Below are positions 1 to 7,240 of a DNA stretch of 9,296 bases, piece after piece. Origin of the DNA: Actinomycetes bacterium (GTDB lineage: Bacteria; Actinomycetota; Acidimicrobiia; Acidimicrobiales; Microtrichaceae). The DNA lies in NCBI GenBank assembly GCA_023427825.1, contig JAEZAI010000149.1, forward strand, positions 1 to 9,296, given 5' to 3'. The translations under genes and the position numbers were made by a program. The notes below the pieces were generated by a model, which made no database searches, was not told the origin of the DNA, and was given only the letters and a program-made list of their open reading frames with translations. The number at the start of each line of letters is the position of its first letter. Within the stretch, counting starts at the first letter, position 1.

Positions 1-1026
1 GTCCTGCGCGGTCCAGGTCCCGAGCCCGCACTCGGCGACCACGATCGGGCGGTCGGGCAGCTCCTCGGCCAGACGTTCCAGGCAGACCCGAAGGCCCTCC
101 GCCCACGGCGCCAGCCCGAGCGGGCCCACCTCGGCGTCGGTCGGGTAGGGCCCGAACGACAGGTCCGCGCCGACGCCGAGCGCGTGGTAGTAGCTGAACC
201 CGATCAGGTCGAAGGACCCGGCCATCTCGGGCACCTCGATCTCGGCCCGTCCCGGCACGGCCAGCACGCCGTCGCGCAGGCCCCGGATCCAGGTCCGCCA
301 CACCAGGTCGTCGACGAGCCTCGCGTTGGCCCTGGCCGCGGCGGCCTGGCGCTCGTCGGTGGCCGGCCACACCGGGTACACCGGCATCAGGCCGTGGATC
401 GTGCACGTCGGCTGGTCGCCGGAGCGCAACAGGCGCCACGCCTCGTGGTTCGCGAGCAGCACCGCCTCGAGCGCCTCGGCGAACACGCCGTGGTCGCGGC
501 GCCCCGGCGGGATGCTCCCCATCAACCAGCCGAGCAGGGCGTAGACGACCGGCTCGTTGACGGGCTTCCAACCGTGGACGAGGTCACCGAGCGTCTCGCC
601 CACCCAGTCCACGTGACGGGCCCAGTGCAGCGACCGCGCCCGCCGGTCCAGGAAGCCGCCCTCGTCGTCCGCGAACCATCCAGGGAGGTCGAAGTGGTGC
701 AGGCAGGCCCACACGCTGACGCCCGCGTCCCGGGCCGCGGTGAGCACCGCCCGGTAGTGCTCGACCGCCTCGGCGTCGTGGCGACCCTGGCGCGGTTCCA
801 GCCGGGCCCAGTCGAGCGACAGGCGGTGGTGCGTCAGGCCGAGCCCGGCGAACTGGCGGAGGTCGGACTCGTGGTCGACCGCGAAGCCGTTGCCCTCACC
901 CGAGCGCGGCGCCCGACCCGACTCCTCCCACGCGTACCAGTCGCTGCGGGGCGGGGCGCCCTCGGTCTGCAGGGACGACGCGGCCGTCCCCCACATGAAG
1001 CCGTCCGGGAACCCCGCAGTCGTCAT
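1..1026 (-). CDS. Glycoside hydrolase family 1 protein (beta-glucosidase-like), C-terminus cut by window edge
   Basis: Translation of the minus strand from the ATG at 1026 stays open for 342 codons to the window edge. Family 1 landmarks appear in order: FMWGTAASSLQTEG at residues 10-23 (substrate-binding Gln20), HHRLSLDWARLEP at 66-78, LHHFDLPGWF at 109-118, the acid/base motif PVNEP with Glu158, FDLIGFSYY at 272-280, and a nucleophile-like Glu332 in VVAECGLGT. Family members are retaining exo-beta-glycosidases with a TIM barrel of about 400-450 residues, so roughly the last fifth is missing here. There is no signal peptide, so it is probably cytoplasmic. Two sites differ from the usual pattern: the nucleophile context is A-E-C-G rather than T-E-N-G, and the Asn of the usual N-Y-Y is Ser. 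The start fits the family but has only a weak GAGG two bases upstream. It lies 36 bp downstream of the P450 on the same strand, so it may be co-transcribed. The sugar substrate is unknown. Confidence 0.9.
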   Translation of the reverse strand, partial: MTTAGFPDGFMWGTAASSLQTEGAPPRSDWYAWEESGRAPRSGEGNGFAVDHESDLRQFAGLGLTHHRLSLDWARLEPRQGRHDAEAVEHYRAVLTAARDAGVSVWACLHHFDLPGWFADDEGGFLDRRARSLHWARHVDWVGETLGDLVHGWKPVNEPVVYALLGWLMGSIPPGRRDHGVFAEALEAVLLANHEAWRLLRSGDQPTCTIHGLMPVYPVWPATDERQAAAARANARLVDDLVWRTWIRGLRDGVLAVPGRAEIEVPEMAGSFDLIGFSYYHALGVGADLSFGPYPTDAEVGPLGLAPWAEGLRVCLERLAEELPDRPIVVAECGLGTWTAQD

Positions 1027-1062
1027 GGCCTCACGATGTCACGGCCCTGCCGTCCGGGGTGC

Positions 1063-2331
1063 TCAACGGAGCGTGTAGCGCACCGGCAGGTGCTTCACGC
1101 CGCTCACGAAGTGGGCGCCCGAGAACTGCGGCTCCCCGTCGAGCTCGATCGTGTCGACCCGTTCGAGCACCTTCGCGAGCATCGTCCGCACCTCGCGGCG
1201 CGCCACCTGCGCACCCAGGCAATAGTGCTTGCCCTGGCCGAACGAGAGCAGCTTGTCGGCGTCGGGGCGACCGATGTCGAAGCGCATCGAGTCCACGAAC
1301 ACGTCCTCGTCGCGGTTGGCCGACGGGTACGACGTCAGCACGGCGTCGCCCGCCGCGATCTCCACGCCGCCGAGCACGGTGTCCTCCTGCGCCCAGCGCA
1401 TGAAGCTGCGGACCGGGCTCGTCCAGCGGATCGCCTCCTCGGCCGCGGTGCCGGCGAGCGACGGATCGGCCTGCAGCGTGCGCAGCTGGTCGGGGTGGCG
1501 GAGGAGCTGCTCCATGCCGCCGGACAGGGCGTACGAGGTGGTGTCGTGCCCGGCGGTGGCGACGATGATGTAGTACCAGAGCCGCTCGCGCTCACCCATC
1601 GGCTCGCCGTCGACCAGCCCGTTCGCGATGACGGTGGCGAGGTCGTCGGTCGGCTGCTGCTGACGCTGCACGGTCAGGTCGCCGAAGTACTCCTCGAACG
1701 TGCCGATCGTGGACGTGATCAGCTGCATGGGGTCCGAGAAGTCGCCGAGGTACTCGGGATCGGCGGCGCCGAAGAGTCCCTGCGTGAGCTGCAGCATGAG
1801 CGGCTCGTCGCTCTGCGGCACGCCGAAGATGCTCATGATCACCCGGATCGTGAAGGGCACCGCCACGTCCGCGGCGAAGTCGCAGCGGCCGCCCATCGCG
1901 GCCATCTTCTCCACGTACTCGTCCGCGATCCGGTCGATCGCCGGCTGCAGGTGCTTGACCGCCGCCGGCTTGAACCAGTCGTTGGTCACCTGTCGCAGCT
2001 GGTTGTGCACGTCGCCGTGGAGGTGCACCAGCGTCCGGGGCAGCTCCACGCCCAGCGCCTGCATCATGTCGTACTGGAGGTCGGGGCCCGGAGCGGACTT
2101 CTCGGTGTTCCAGAAGAGGTCGCTGCGCCGCGACACCTCGAGCACGTCCGCATGCCGGGTCACGGCCCAGAAGGGCTGCCACCCCTCGGCCTCCACCCGG
2201 AGGATCGGCGCCTCCCGGCGGAGCTCGGCGGCCGTGGCGTGCCACCCCTCCATGTCGGCGAACGCCTCGGGCGTGATGAAGATCAGGCCCCGGGGATCGG
2301 TCGTGGTGGTGTCGTCCAGCACGTCGCTCAT
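1063..2331 (-). CDS. Cytochrome P450, CYP108-like
   Basis: A 422-residue class I bacterial P450, full length for the family. The I-helix motif AGHDTT is at residues 260-265, the K-helix ExxR is Glu299-Arg302, and the heme loop is FGQGKHYCLG with Cys371 as the iron ligand. Stretches such as DEPLMLQLTQ (175-184), SPVRSFMRWA (305-314), SYPSANRDEDVF (334-345) and the C-terminal FVSGVKHLPVRYT resemble, from memory, the CYP108 (terpineol hydroxylase) group more than steroid or fatty-acid P450s; the subfamily is inferred. It should be a soluble monooxygenase needing ferredoxin and a reductase, and neither is encoded nearby. The frame extends upstream to 2382, but the ATG at 2331 has AGGAG five bases ahead (2337-2341), so I chose it. 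It is divergent from adenosine deaminase and followed 36 bp later by the GH1 gene. A terpenoid or other hydrophobic substrate is plausible but unproven. Confidence 0.95.
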   Translation of the reverse strand: MSDVLDDTTTTDPRGLIFITPEAFADMEGWHATAAELRREAPILRVEAEGWQPFWAVTRHADVLEVSRRSDLFWNTEKSAPGPDLQYDMMQALGVELPRTLVHLHGDVHNQLRQVTNDWFKPAAVKHLQPAIDRIADEYVEKMAAMGGRCDFAADVAVPFTIRVIMSIFGVPQSDEPLMLQLTQGLFGAADPEYLGDFSDPMQLITSTIGTFEEYFGDLTVQRQQQPTDDLATVIANGLVDGEPMGERERLWYYIIVATAGHDTTSYALSGGMEQLLRHPDQLRTLQADPSLAGTAAEEAIRWTSPVRSFMRWAQEDTVLGGVEIAAGDAVLTSYPSANRDEDVFVDSMRFDIGRPDADKLLSFGQGKHYCLGAQVARREVRTMLAKVLERVDTIELDGEPQFSGAHFVSGVKHLPVRYTLR

Positions 2332-2383
2332 GCTCGCTCCTGTCCATCCCGCCGATCGCCCGGCGGCCGCTCGCCCCACCATA
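2332..2383 (-). promoter_or_regulatory. Possible P450 promoter and leader
   Basis: Reading the minus strand towards the P450, TATGGT (2378-2383) matches the TANNNT form of a -10 element and would give a leader of about 40 nt containing AGGAG at 2337-2341. No recognisable -35 sits 16-18 bases upstream. The ribosome binding site is convincing; the -10 is weak. Confidence 0.3.
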
Positions 2384-2459
2384 AGCCGATCTATGGCGCC
2401 CTGGCGGAGCGCCGGGCCTCCCCGCAGAACTCGCTGGGCCCGCCGAGGTCGGGGCCTTC

Positions 2460-2472
2460 TACACTTTGTTGA
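2460..2472 (+). promoter_or_regulatory. -10 element giving a leaderless adenosine deaminase mRNA
   Basis: TACACT (2460-2465) is a good TANNNT -10 element. Six bases separate it from the ATG at 2472, which places the expected transcription start on or next to the A of the start codon. No Shine-Dalgarno sequence precedes the gene; the preceding bases are CTTTGTTG. Leaderless transcripts are common in Actinomycetota, so the arrangement is credible. No clear -35 is visible. Confidence 0.55.
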
Positions 2473-3605
2473 TGTCGATCCACCCCAGCGCCCAGCACGT
2501 GCCCGACGGGATCGCCCTCACCCCCGAGCTCACCCGGCGGGCGCCCAAGGTCCTGCTGCACGACCACCTGGACGGCGGGCTGCGGCCGTCGACGGTGATC
2601 GAGCTCGCCGCCGAGCACCGCTACGACGAGCTGCCGACCACCGACGTCGACGACCTGGCCGAGTGGATGCTGCGCGGCGCCAACCGCCGCAACCTGGAGC
2701 TGTACCTCCAGACCTTCGCCCACACCGTCGGCGTCATGCAGCACCGCGACGCGATCGAGCGGGTGGCGTGCGAGTGCGCGCTCGACCTTGCCGCGGACGG
2801 CGTCGTCTACGCCGAGGTGCGCTTCGCGCCGGAGCTGCACGTCGAGGCGGGCCTGACGCTCGACGAGGTCGTGGACTCGGTGGTCGCCGGCTTCCGCCGG
2901 GGCGAGGCCCTCGCCGCCGCCGAGGGACGCCCGATCCAGGTGCGGGCGCTGCTGACCGCCATGCGCACCGCCGCACGCTCCGCCGAGATCGCCGAGCTGG
3001 CGCTGGCGTTCCGGGACAGCGGCGTCGTGGGATTCGACATCGCCGGCGCCGAGGCGGGCTTCCCGCCGAGCCGCCACATGGAGGCCTTCGACCTCATCCG
3101 CCGGGGCCACCTGCACATCACGATCCACGCCGGCGAGGCCTTCGGGCTGCCGTCGATCTCGGAGGCGCTCGGCTGGTGCGGCGCCGAGCGACTGGGCCAC
3201 GGCGTGCGGATCGTCGACGACATCACGGTCGGGCCCGACGGGGCGGCACGGCTCGGTCGCCTGGCCGACTACGTGCGCGACGTGCGGGTCCCGCTCGAGA
3301 TGTGCCCCACCTCCAACGTCCACACCGGAGCGGCCACCAGCTACGAGGACCACCCGATCTGGCTGCTGATGGCGCTGCGGTTCCGGGTGACGGTCAACAC
3401 CGACAACCGGCTGATGAGCGGCGTCACGCTGTCGGACGAGTTCGACCACCTGGCCCGCGTGGGCGGGCTCACCCTGGACCGGATGGAGTGGCTGACCGTC
3501 AACGCCATGAAGTCGGCGTTCGAGCACTTCGACCAGCGGCTCGACCTCATCGACGGCGTGATCAAGCCCGGCTACGCGGACCTCGCCGCGTCGACGGCAC
3601 CCTGA
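2472..3605 (+). CDS. add: Adenosine deaminase
   Basis: A 377-residue metal-dependent deaminase that converts adenosine or deoxyadenosine to inosine or deoxyinosine in cytoplasmic purine salvage. The zinc-site residues are visible: His30 and His32 in LHDHLDGG, His219 with catalytic Glu222 in HAGE, His243 in LGHGVRI, and Asp311 in [15 protein letters not shown] (278-282) is also typical. The usual Asp after Asp311 is Asn; from memory this is normal in actinobacterial adenosine deaminases and not a defect. Length is close to the family norm of about 340-380. The ATG at 2472 was chosen although in-frame TTG codons lie at 2466 and 2469, because the -10 element at 2460-2465 suggests transcription begins at the ATG. 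It stands alone on the plus strand, divergent from the P450 and convergent with efeB, whose stop is 25 bp away. An adenine deaminase or aminodeoxyfutalosine deaminase is a less likely alternative. Confidence 0.95.
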   Translation: MSIHPSAQHVPDGIALTPELTRRAPKVLLHDHLDGGLRPSTVIELAAEHRYDELPTTDVDDLAEWMLRGANRRNLELYLQTFAHTVGVMQHRDAIERVACECALDLAADGVVYAEVRFAPELHVEAGLTLDEVVDSVVAGFRRGEALAAAEGRPIQVRALLTAMRTAARSAEIAELALAFRDSGVVGFDIAGAEAGFPPSRHMEAFDLIRRGHLHITIHAGEAFGLPSISEALGWCGAERLGHGVRIVDDITVGPDGAARLGRLADYVRDVRVPLEMCPTSNVHTGAATSYEDHPIWLLMALRFRVTVNTDNRLMSGVTLSDEFDHLARVGGLTLDRMEWLTVNAMKSAFEHFDQRLDLIDGVIKPGYADLAASTAP

Positions 3606-3630
3606 GATCCGTCTCGCGACCCCGCACGCG

Positions 3631-4977
3631 TCAGCTGAAGAGCGGCTCGCCGATCCAGGAGCCGGGCCCCTCGGCGCCCGGCGGCACCGCGAAGATGCCC
3701 GAGCCCGTGTGCAGCAGGTACTCGGACAGCGCGTCGTCGCGGGCGAGCCTGGTCTGCATGGGCACGTACTGCGTGCGCGGGTCGCGCACGAAGGCGATGA
3801 AGAACAGGCCGGCGTCCAGGCGGCCGAGGCCGTCGGTGCCGTCCGTGAAGTTGTAGCCGCGGCGCAGCATCTGCACGCCGCCGTTCTCGTCGGGGTGCGC
3901 GAGTCGCACGTGGGAGCTGACCGCGATCGCGGGACCGTCGGGCCCCTCCGCGTCCAGGTCGACCGGCGTGAACTCGGTGCCGCCCGACAGCGGGGCGCCC
4001 TCTCCCTTGTCGCGACCGATGATCGTCTCCTGCTCCCGCAGCGACGTCCGGTCCCACGTCTCGATGTGCATGCTGATCCGGCGGGCGACCATGTAGGAAC
4101 CGCCGGCCATCCAGGCGGCCGCCGGGTCGTCGTCGCCGCCGCCCCACACGTGGTCGCGCACGAGGTCGGTCTGCTCGGCCTTCAGGTTGGCCGTGCCGTC
4201 CTTGAAGCCGAACAGGTTGCGGGGGGTGGCCTGGGCCGTCGACGTGGACGACGTCCGGCCGAAGCCGAGCTGGGACCAGCGCACCGACGCCACGCCGAAC
4301 GCCATGCGGGCCAGGTTGCGCACCGCGTGCACCGCCACCTGCGGGTCGTTGGCGCAGGCCTGCACGCACAGGTCGCCGCCGGTGCGGGCCGGGTCCAGCC
4401 GGTCCGCCGGGAAGTGCGGCAGGTCGATCAGGGCCGCCGGCCGGCGATCGGCGATGCCGAAGCGGTCCACGTCGTCGCGCGTGAAGAGCGACGGGCCGAA
4501 GCCGATCGTGATCGTCAGCTGCGCCGGCGGCAGCCCGTACGCCTCACCGGTGTCGGCCGGCGGCGCGTCGAGCGGACCGTTCATGGCGCCGGTGGTGCCG
4601 GCGGAGTGGCCCTGGGTCATCCGCTCCGCGGCGGAGGTCCAGCGCTGGAGCAGGTCGATCAGCTCGTCCCGGTCGTCGGTGATGACGTCGAAGGACGCGA
4701 AGTGCAGGCGGTCCTGCGTGGGGGTGACGATGCCGGCCTGGTGGACGCCGCGGAACGGCACGGAGCCCGCCGGGTCGTCCGCGTCGCCGTCGACGGTCTG
4801 GGTGTCGGCGTCACGGGCGACCGCCACGCCGATGCCCGCGCCGGCCACCACCGCTCCGACGCCCGCTGCGCCGAGCAGCCACCGTCGCGGCACGGCCCTG
4901 TCGGGCGTGCCGTCCGCGTCGGTGGGTCCGTTCGCGTCGGCGGGTCCGCTCGGGCCGGTCGGGTCGGTCGGTTCCAC
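3631..4977 (-). CDS. efeB: EfeB: Tat-exported DyP-type heme peroxidase (iron uptake)
   Basis: Third gene of the efeUOB operon, 448 residues. After a Pro/Gly/Asp-rich leader of about 29 residues comes a twin-arginine signal (PRRWLLGAAG, Arg31-Arg32) and a hydrophobic stretch to about residue 54, so the protein is exported folded with its heme. The dye-decolorizing peroxidase motif GFKDG is at 257-261 (catalytic Asp260). The proximal heme ligand is probably His356 in SHVRLAHP, and the distal Arg lies in LRRGYNF (372-376). EfeB homologues oxidise ferrous iron or act on heme at the outer face; which applies here cannot be told. The frame opens with GTG at 4983, but that codon overlaps the ribosome binding site. 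The GTG at 4977 has GGGAGG (4983-4988) five bases ahead, so I chose it. It begins 22 bp after the efeO stop and ends 25 bp from the convergent add stop. Confidence 0.95.
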   Translation of the reverse strand: MEPTDPTGPSGPADANGPTDADGTPDRAVPRRWLLGAAGVGAVVAGAGIGVAVARDADTQTVDGDADDPAGSVPFRGVHQAGIVTPTQDRLHFASFDVITDDRDELIDLLQRWTSAAERMTQGHSAGTTGAMNGPLDAPPADTGEAYGLPPAQLTITIGFGPSLFTRDDVDRFGIADRRPAALIDLPHFPADRLDPARTGGDLCVQACANDPQVAVHAVRNLARMAFGVASVRWSQLGFGRTSSTSTAQATPRNLFGFKDGTANLKAEQTDLVRDHVWGGGDDDPAAAWMAGGSYMVARRISMHIETWDRTSLREQETIIGRDKGEGAPLSGGTEFTPVDLDAEGPDGPAIAVSSHVRLAHPDENGGVQMLRRGYNFTDGTDGLGRLDAGLFFIAFVRDPRTQYVPMQTRLARDDALSEYLLHTGSGIFAVPPGAEGPGSWIGEPLFS

Positions 4978-4999
4978 GGTCACCTCCCGGGGCGGTGCA

Positions 5000-6184
5000 T
5001 CAGAGCACGACCACCGCGGTCAGCTGCGAGAGCGGCTCGCTCAGCGCGTTGACCGCGTCGGACAGCTGCTTGACCTGGTCCGGCGTCAGCTGGTCGTAGT
5101 ACTGGAAGCCGTCGGCGGTCTTGTACTTGTCGAGCTCGGTCTGGATGGCGGTGAACTCGGCGTCGAGCTCGTCGGCCAGGTCCTTGTCCTTGACGAGCAC
5201 GATCGGGCGGAGGGCCTGGTACGCCAGGCGGGCGCCGTCGACGTTGGCCTGGAAGTCCCAGAGGTCGGTGTGGCTCCAGGCCTCCTCCTCACCGGTCACC
5301 TTGCCGGTCGCCACCTCGTCGAGGAGCTCCTTGGCGCCGTTGCCGAGCTGGTCGGCCTTGAACTCCACGTCCTTCACCCGCTCGGCGAGCTCGTTCGTGT
5401 CGGCGACCAGCTGGTCGGCCATCGCGGCGCGCTGCTCAGGGGTGTCGAGCTCGGTGAAGTCGGCGGGCGGCCACAGCTGCTTCTCGATCTGGTGCCAGCC
5501 CGTCCACTCCTGGTCCTCCTCCAGGTCGGCCTCGCGGAGGTCGAGCCGGGGGTCCAGGTCGCCGAAGCTCTCGGCCACCGGCTCGATGCTCTCCCAGTAG
5601 GCGCGGGTGGGGGCGTAGAGCGAGCGGGCGACGTCGTCGTTGCCGGCCTTGTAGGCGTCGGCGAACTCCTGGGTGGCGCTCACGAGGAGGCCGACCTGCT
5701 GCTCGACGTACGCCTTGTACTGCGCGGTGGCGGCGGCCTCGAGCTCCTTCAGCTCGCCGGTCGTGGCGTCCTTCTCGCCCGAGTCGGTCACGGTGAAGTC
5801 GCCGCGGATGCCGTCGCCGGTCATGCCGGGCTTGCAGGCGGTCACGTACGAACCGGGCTCGGCCCGCACGACCAGGTCACGGCTGAGGCCCGGGCCGAAG
5901 TTCTCGACCTCGCCGATGATCGCGACCCCGTCCTCGGCCAGCAGGTAGAACTCGGTCACCTGGCCGCCGGTGTTGTCGACCGTGAACACGACGTTGCCCG
6001 ACGGGGCCTCGGTCGCCGACAGCTTGCACTCGGTGTCATTGCTTTCGACGTCGATCGTCGTCGGCCCGGAGCCCCCCGACTCCTTGTCCGACGCCTCCTC
6101 CTTGGAGTTGTCGGTGCACGCGCCCGCCAGGGCGACGATCGCCACGAGCGAGGGCGCCAGCAGACGTCGGCCGTATCGGTTCAT
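5000..6184 (-). CDS. efeO: EfeO: iron-binding periplasmic lipoprotein (cupredoxin plus M75 domain)
   Basis: Second gene of efeUOB, 394 residues. An N-terminal signal (RRLLAPSLVAIVALAGAC) ends in a lipobox-like sequence with Cys23 as the likely lipidated residue. An acidic Ser/Gly linker follows, then a cupredoxin-like domain from about 44 to 132 with Cys53 and Cys117 in TACKPGM. The C-terminal M75/imelysin-like domain covers about 145-394 and carries the HxxE metal motif as His231-Gln-Ile-Glu234 in GWHQIEKQLW. In the family, EfeO captures iron outside the membrane and delivers it to the EfeU permease. The ATG at 6184 overlaps the efeU stop as ATGA, indicating translational coupling; AGAAGG lies nine bases upstream inside efeU. 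The signal peptide supports this start over longer in-frame ones. It is complete, with no missing domain. Confidence 0.95.
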   Translation of the reverse strand: MNRYGRRLLAPSLVAIVALAGACTDNSKEEASDKESGGSGPTTIDVESNDTECKLSATEAPSGNVVFTVDNTGGQVTEFYLLAEDGVAIIGEVENFGPGLSRDLVVRAEPGSYVTACKPGMTGDGIRGDFTVTDSGEKDATTGELKELEAAATAQYKAYVEQQVGLLVSATQEFADAYKAGNDDVARSLYAPTRAYWESIEPVAESFGDLDPRLDLREADLEEDQEWTGWHQIEKQLWPPADFTELDTPEQRAAMADQLVADTNELAERVKDVEFKADQLGNGAKELLDEVATGKVTGEEEAWSHTDLWDFQANVDGARLAYQALRPIVLVKDKDLADELDAEFTAIQTELDKYKTADGFQYYDQLTPDQVKQLSDAVNALSEPLSQLTAVVVL

Positions 6185-7050
6185 GCAGAGGTGCCTTCTG
6201 TGATGGGACGGGCGCTCGCGACCGCGTCCGAGGACGGGCGCGACGGCGAGGCGGGACGGCGGACCTGGATGATGAACAGCGTCATCGTCGGCACCAGGTA
6301 GAGGAGCCAGCAGACGAGCTGCAGCCAGGTGGTCCGCGGGTTGAAGTTGACGGTGCCCTTCAGGAGCGTGCCGTACCACGACCCCGGCGGGATCGTGCTC
6401 GAGACGTCGAAGGCCACGTTGTCGAGGCCGGGCAGGATCGCGGCCTCCTGCAGGTCGTGCACGCCGTAGGAGACGACGCCGGCCGCGACCACGACCAGGA
6501 ACGCACCCGTCCAGGTGAAGAAGCGCCGGAGGTCCAGGCGCAGGGCGCCGCGGTAGACGAGGACGCCCAGCACGACCGCGACCACCAGGCCGAGCAGCGC
6601 GCCGACCAGGGGCGCGACCGTCTCGCCGGTGGCGCGCGTGGCGGCCCAGAGGAACAGCGCGGTCTCCAGTCCCTCGCGCCCGACGGCCCGCAGCGCCAGG
6701 ATCGTGAGGCTGACGCCGCCGGCGACCGCGTCGTCGATCCGCCCCTCGAGCTCGCCCTTGATGTTGCGAGCCTGGCGGGCCATCCAGAAGACCATCCAGG
6801 TCACGAACGCGACGGCGACGATCGACAGGGTGCCGCCGATCGCCTCCTGCGCCTCGAACGTGAGCCCCCTGGGCCCGAAGGTCAGCAACGCACCGAACGC
6901 GACCGACACCACGACGGCGATGCCGACGCCCAGCCAGATGCGCGGCAGGAGCGACCGTCGTCCGGTCTTGACGAGGTAGGCCACGAGGATGCCGACGACC
7001 AGCGCCGCCTCGAGCCCCTCGCGCAGGCCGATGAGGAAGTTCGCGAACAC
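6181..7050 (-). CDS. efeU: EfeU: FTR1-family iron permease
   Basis: First gene of efeUOB, a 289-residue polytopic membrane protein. Two REGLE motifs, the signature of FTR1/EfeU permeases, are at residues 10-14 and 125-129. Their Glu residues line the iron path in this family. A further conserved-looking patch, VHDLQEA, is at 197-203. Hydrophobic helices occupy roughly 15-28, 38-58, 72-90, 112-136, 146-166, 178-196 and 242-263, so about seven membrane segments are expected. The tail after 264 is polar and probably cytoplasmic. The start is GTG at 7050 with a strong AGGAGG four bases ahead. The gene overlaps efeO by 4 nt and lies downstream of an iron-box candidate at 7117-7135, so repression by an IdeR/DtxR-like regulator is likely. 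It is intact, unlike the frameshifted copy known in laboratory E. coli K-12. Confidence 0.96.
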   Translation of the reverse strand: MFANFLIGLREGLEAALVVGILVAYLVKTGRRSLLPRIWLGVGIAVVVSVAFGALLTFGPRGLTFEAQEAIGGTLSIVAVAFVTWMVFWMARQARNIKGELEGRIDDAVAGGVSLTILALRAVGREGLETALFLWAATRATGETVAPLVGALLGLVVAVVLGVLVYRGALRLDLRRFFTWTGAFLVVVAAGVVSYGVHDLQEAAILPGLDNVAFDVSSTIPPGSWYGTLLKGTVNFNPRTTWLQLVCWLLYLVPTMTLFIIQVRRPASPSRPSSDAVASARPITEGTSA

Positions 7051-7089
7051 ACGACCTCCTCGTCGGCGTGAGCGGGGCGGGGATCCGAC

Positions 7090-7105
7090 GTCCGGGGCAC
7101 CGGAC
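7090..7105 (-). other. Short perfect hairpin in the efeU leader
   Basis: GTCCGG (7090-7095) and CCGGAC (7100-7105) form a 6-bp stem with a 4-nt loop, between the putative promoter and the efeU ribosome binding site. In GC-rich DNA such a hairpin can arise by chance. It has no T tract and leaves the AGGAGG site free, so no regulatory role is claimed. Confidence 0.35.
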
Positions 7106-7116
7106 CTCGGCCCTAT

Positions 7117-7135
7117 TTAGTAATACCTAACCTCA
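7117..7135 (-). promoter_or_regulatory. Candidate IdeR/DtxR iron box upstream of efeUOB
   Basis: The plus-strand sequence TTAGTAATACCTAACCTCA matches 13 of 19 positions of the IdeR/DtxR consensus TTAGGTTAGSCTAACCTAA, including TTAG on the left and CCTAACCT on the right. It lies in the only AT-rich patch of the region, 67 bp before the efeU start, where a promoter would be. In Actinomycetota, Fe-loaded IdeR/DtxR represses iron-uptake genes through such boxes. The family link is known; the site itself is inferred from matching by eye. Confidence 0.65.
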
Positions 7136-7146
7136 GGAAAACCTAA
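7117..7146 (-). promoter_or_regulatory. Possible efeUOB promoter
   Basis: On the minus strand TTAGGT (7141-7146) and TACTAA (7117-7122) are separated by 18 bases and could act as -35 and -10 elements, although neither is close to consensus. TATTAC a few bases upstream is an alternative -10. All candidates fall inside the iron-box region, so repressor binding would block polymerase. The leader would be about 60 nt. Confidence 0.35.
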
Positions 7147-7151
7147 CGCCC
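7133..7151 (-). promoter_or_regulatory. Second, weaker iron-box half repeat
   Basis: A second CCTAAC (7142-7147) lies 16 bp from the first (7126-7131) in the same orientation. Aligned to the 19-bp IdeR/DtxR consensus, this stretch matches about 11 positions and lacks a good right half. It overlaps the first box by 3 bp and could let a second regulator dimer bind next to it. Confidence 0.35.
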
Positions 7152-7216
7152 CGGGGCGGGTGAGCTCAAGGTGAGGTTCGGCACTCCGATCAGCCGTGCT
7201 GCGGCAACCCTCAGAC

Positions 7217-7240
7217 GCCGCTCCAGGCATGGCGAGCGGC
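7217..7240 (-). terminator. Possible clpP terminator hairpin
   Basis: GAGCGGC and GCCGCTC form a 7-bp GC-rich stem (7217-7223 with 7234-7240) around a 10-nt loop, starting at the base after the clpP stop codon. No T run follows, so it is not a canonical intrinsic terminator. It may stabilise the 3' end or work as a T-less actinobacterial terminator. Confidence 0.35.

Noticed and set aside
1063..2382. Longer P450 with a 17-residue N-terminal extension
   Set aside because: The extra residues look non-coding, and the downstream ATG at 2331 has a well-spaced AGGAG.
184..2472. Very long plus-strand open frame opposite GH1 and P450
   Set aside because: It is antisense to two genes with clear family motifs. 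Its translation is rich in Arg, His, Val and Gly without any domain, as expected for a shadow frame in GC-rich DNA.
3604..3616. GAGA-N4-TCTC inverted repeat between add and efeB as a terminator
   Set aside because: A 4-bp stem with no T tract is too weak to call in this 25-bp gap.
4187..6301. Long plus-strand open frame opposite efeB and efeO
   Set aside because: It covers well-supported minus-strand genes and shows only repetitive Val/Gly/Leu/Arg-rich sequence without motifs.
5000..6379. Longer EfeO start inside efeU
   Set aside because: It would bury the lipoprotein signal peptide 65 residues inside the protein; the ATG at 6184 gives a proper signal and an ATGA coupling with efeU.
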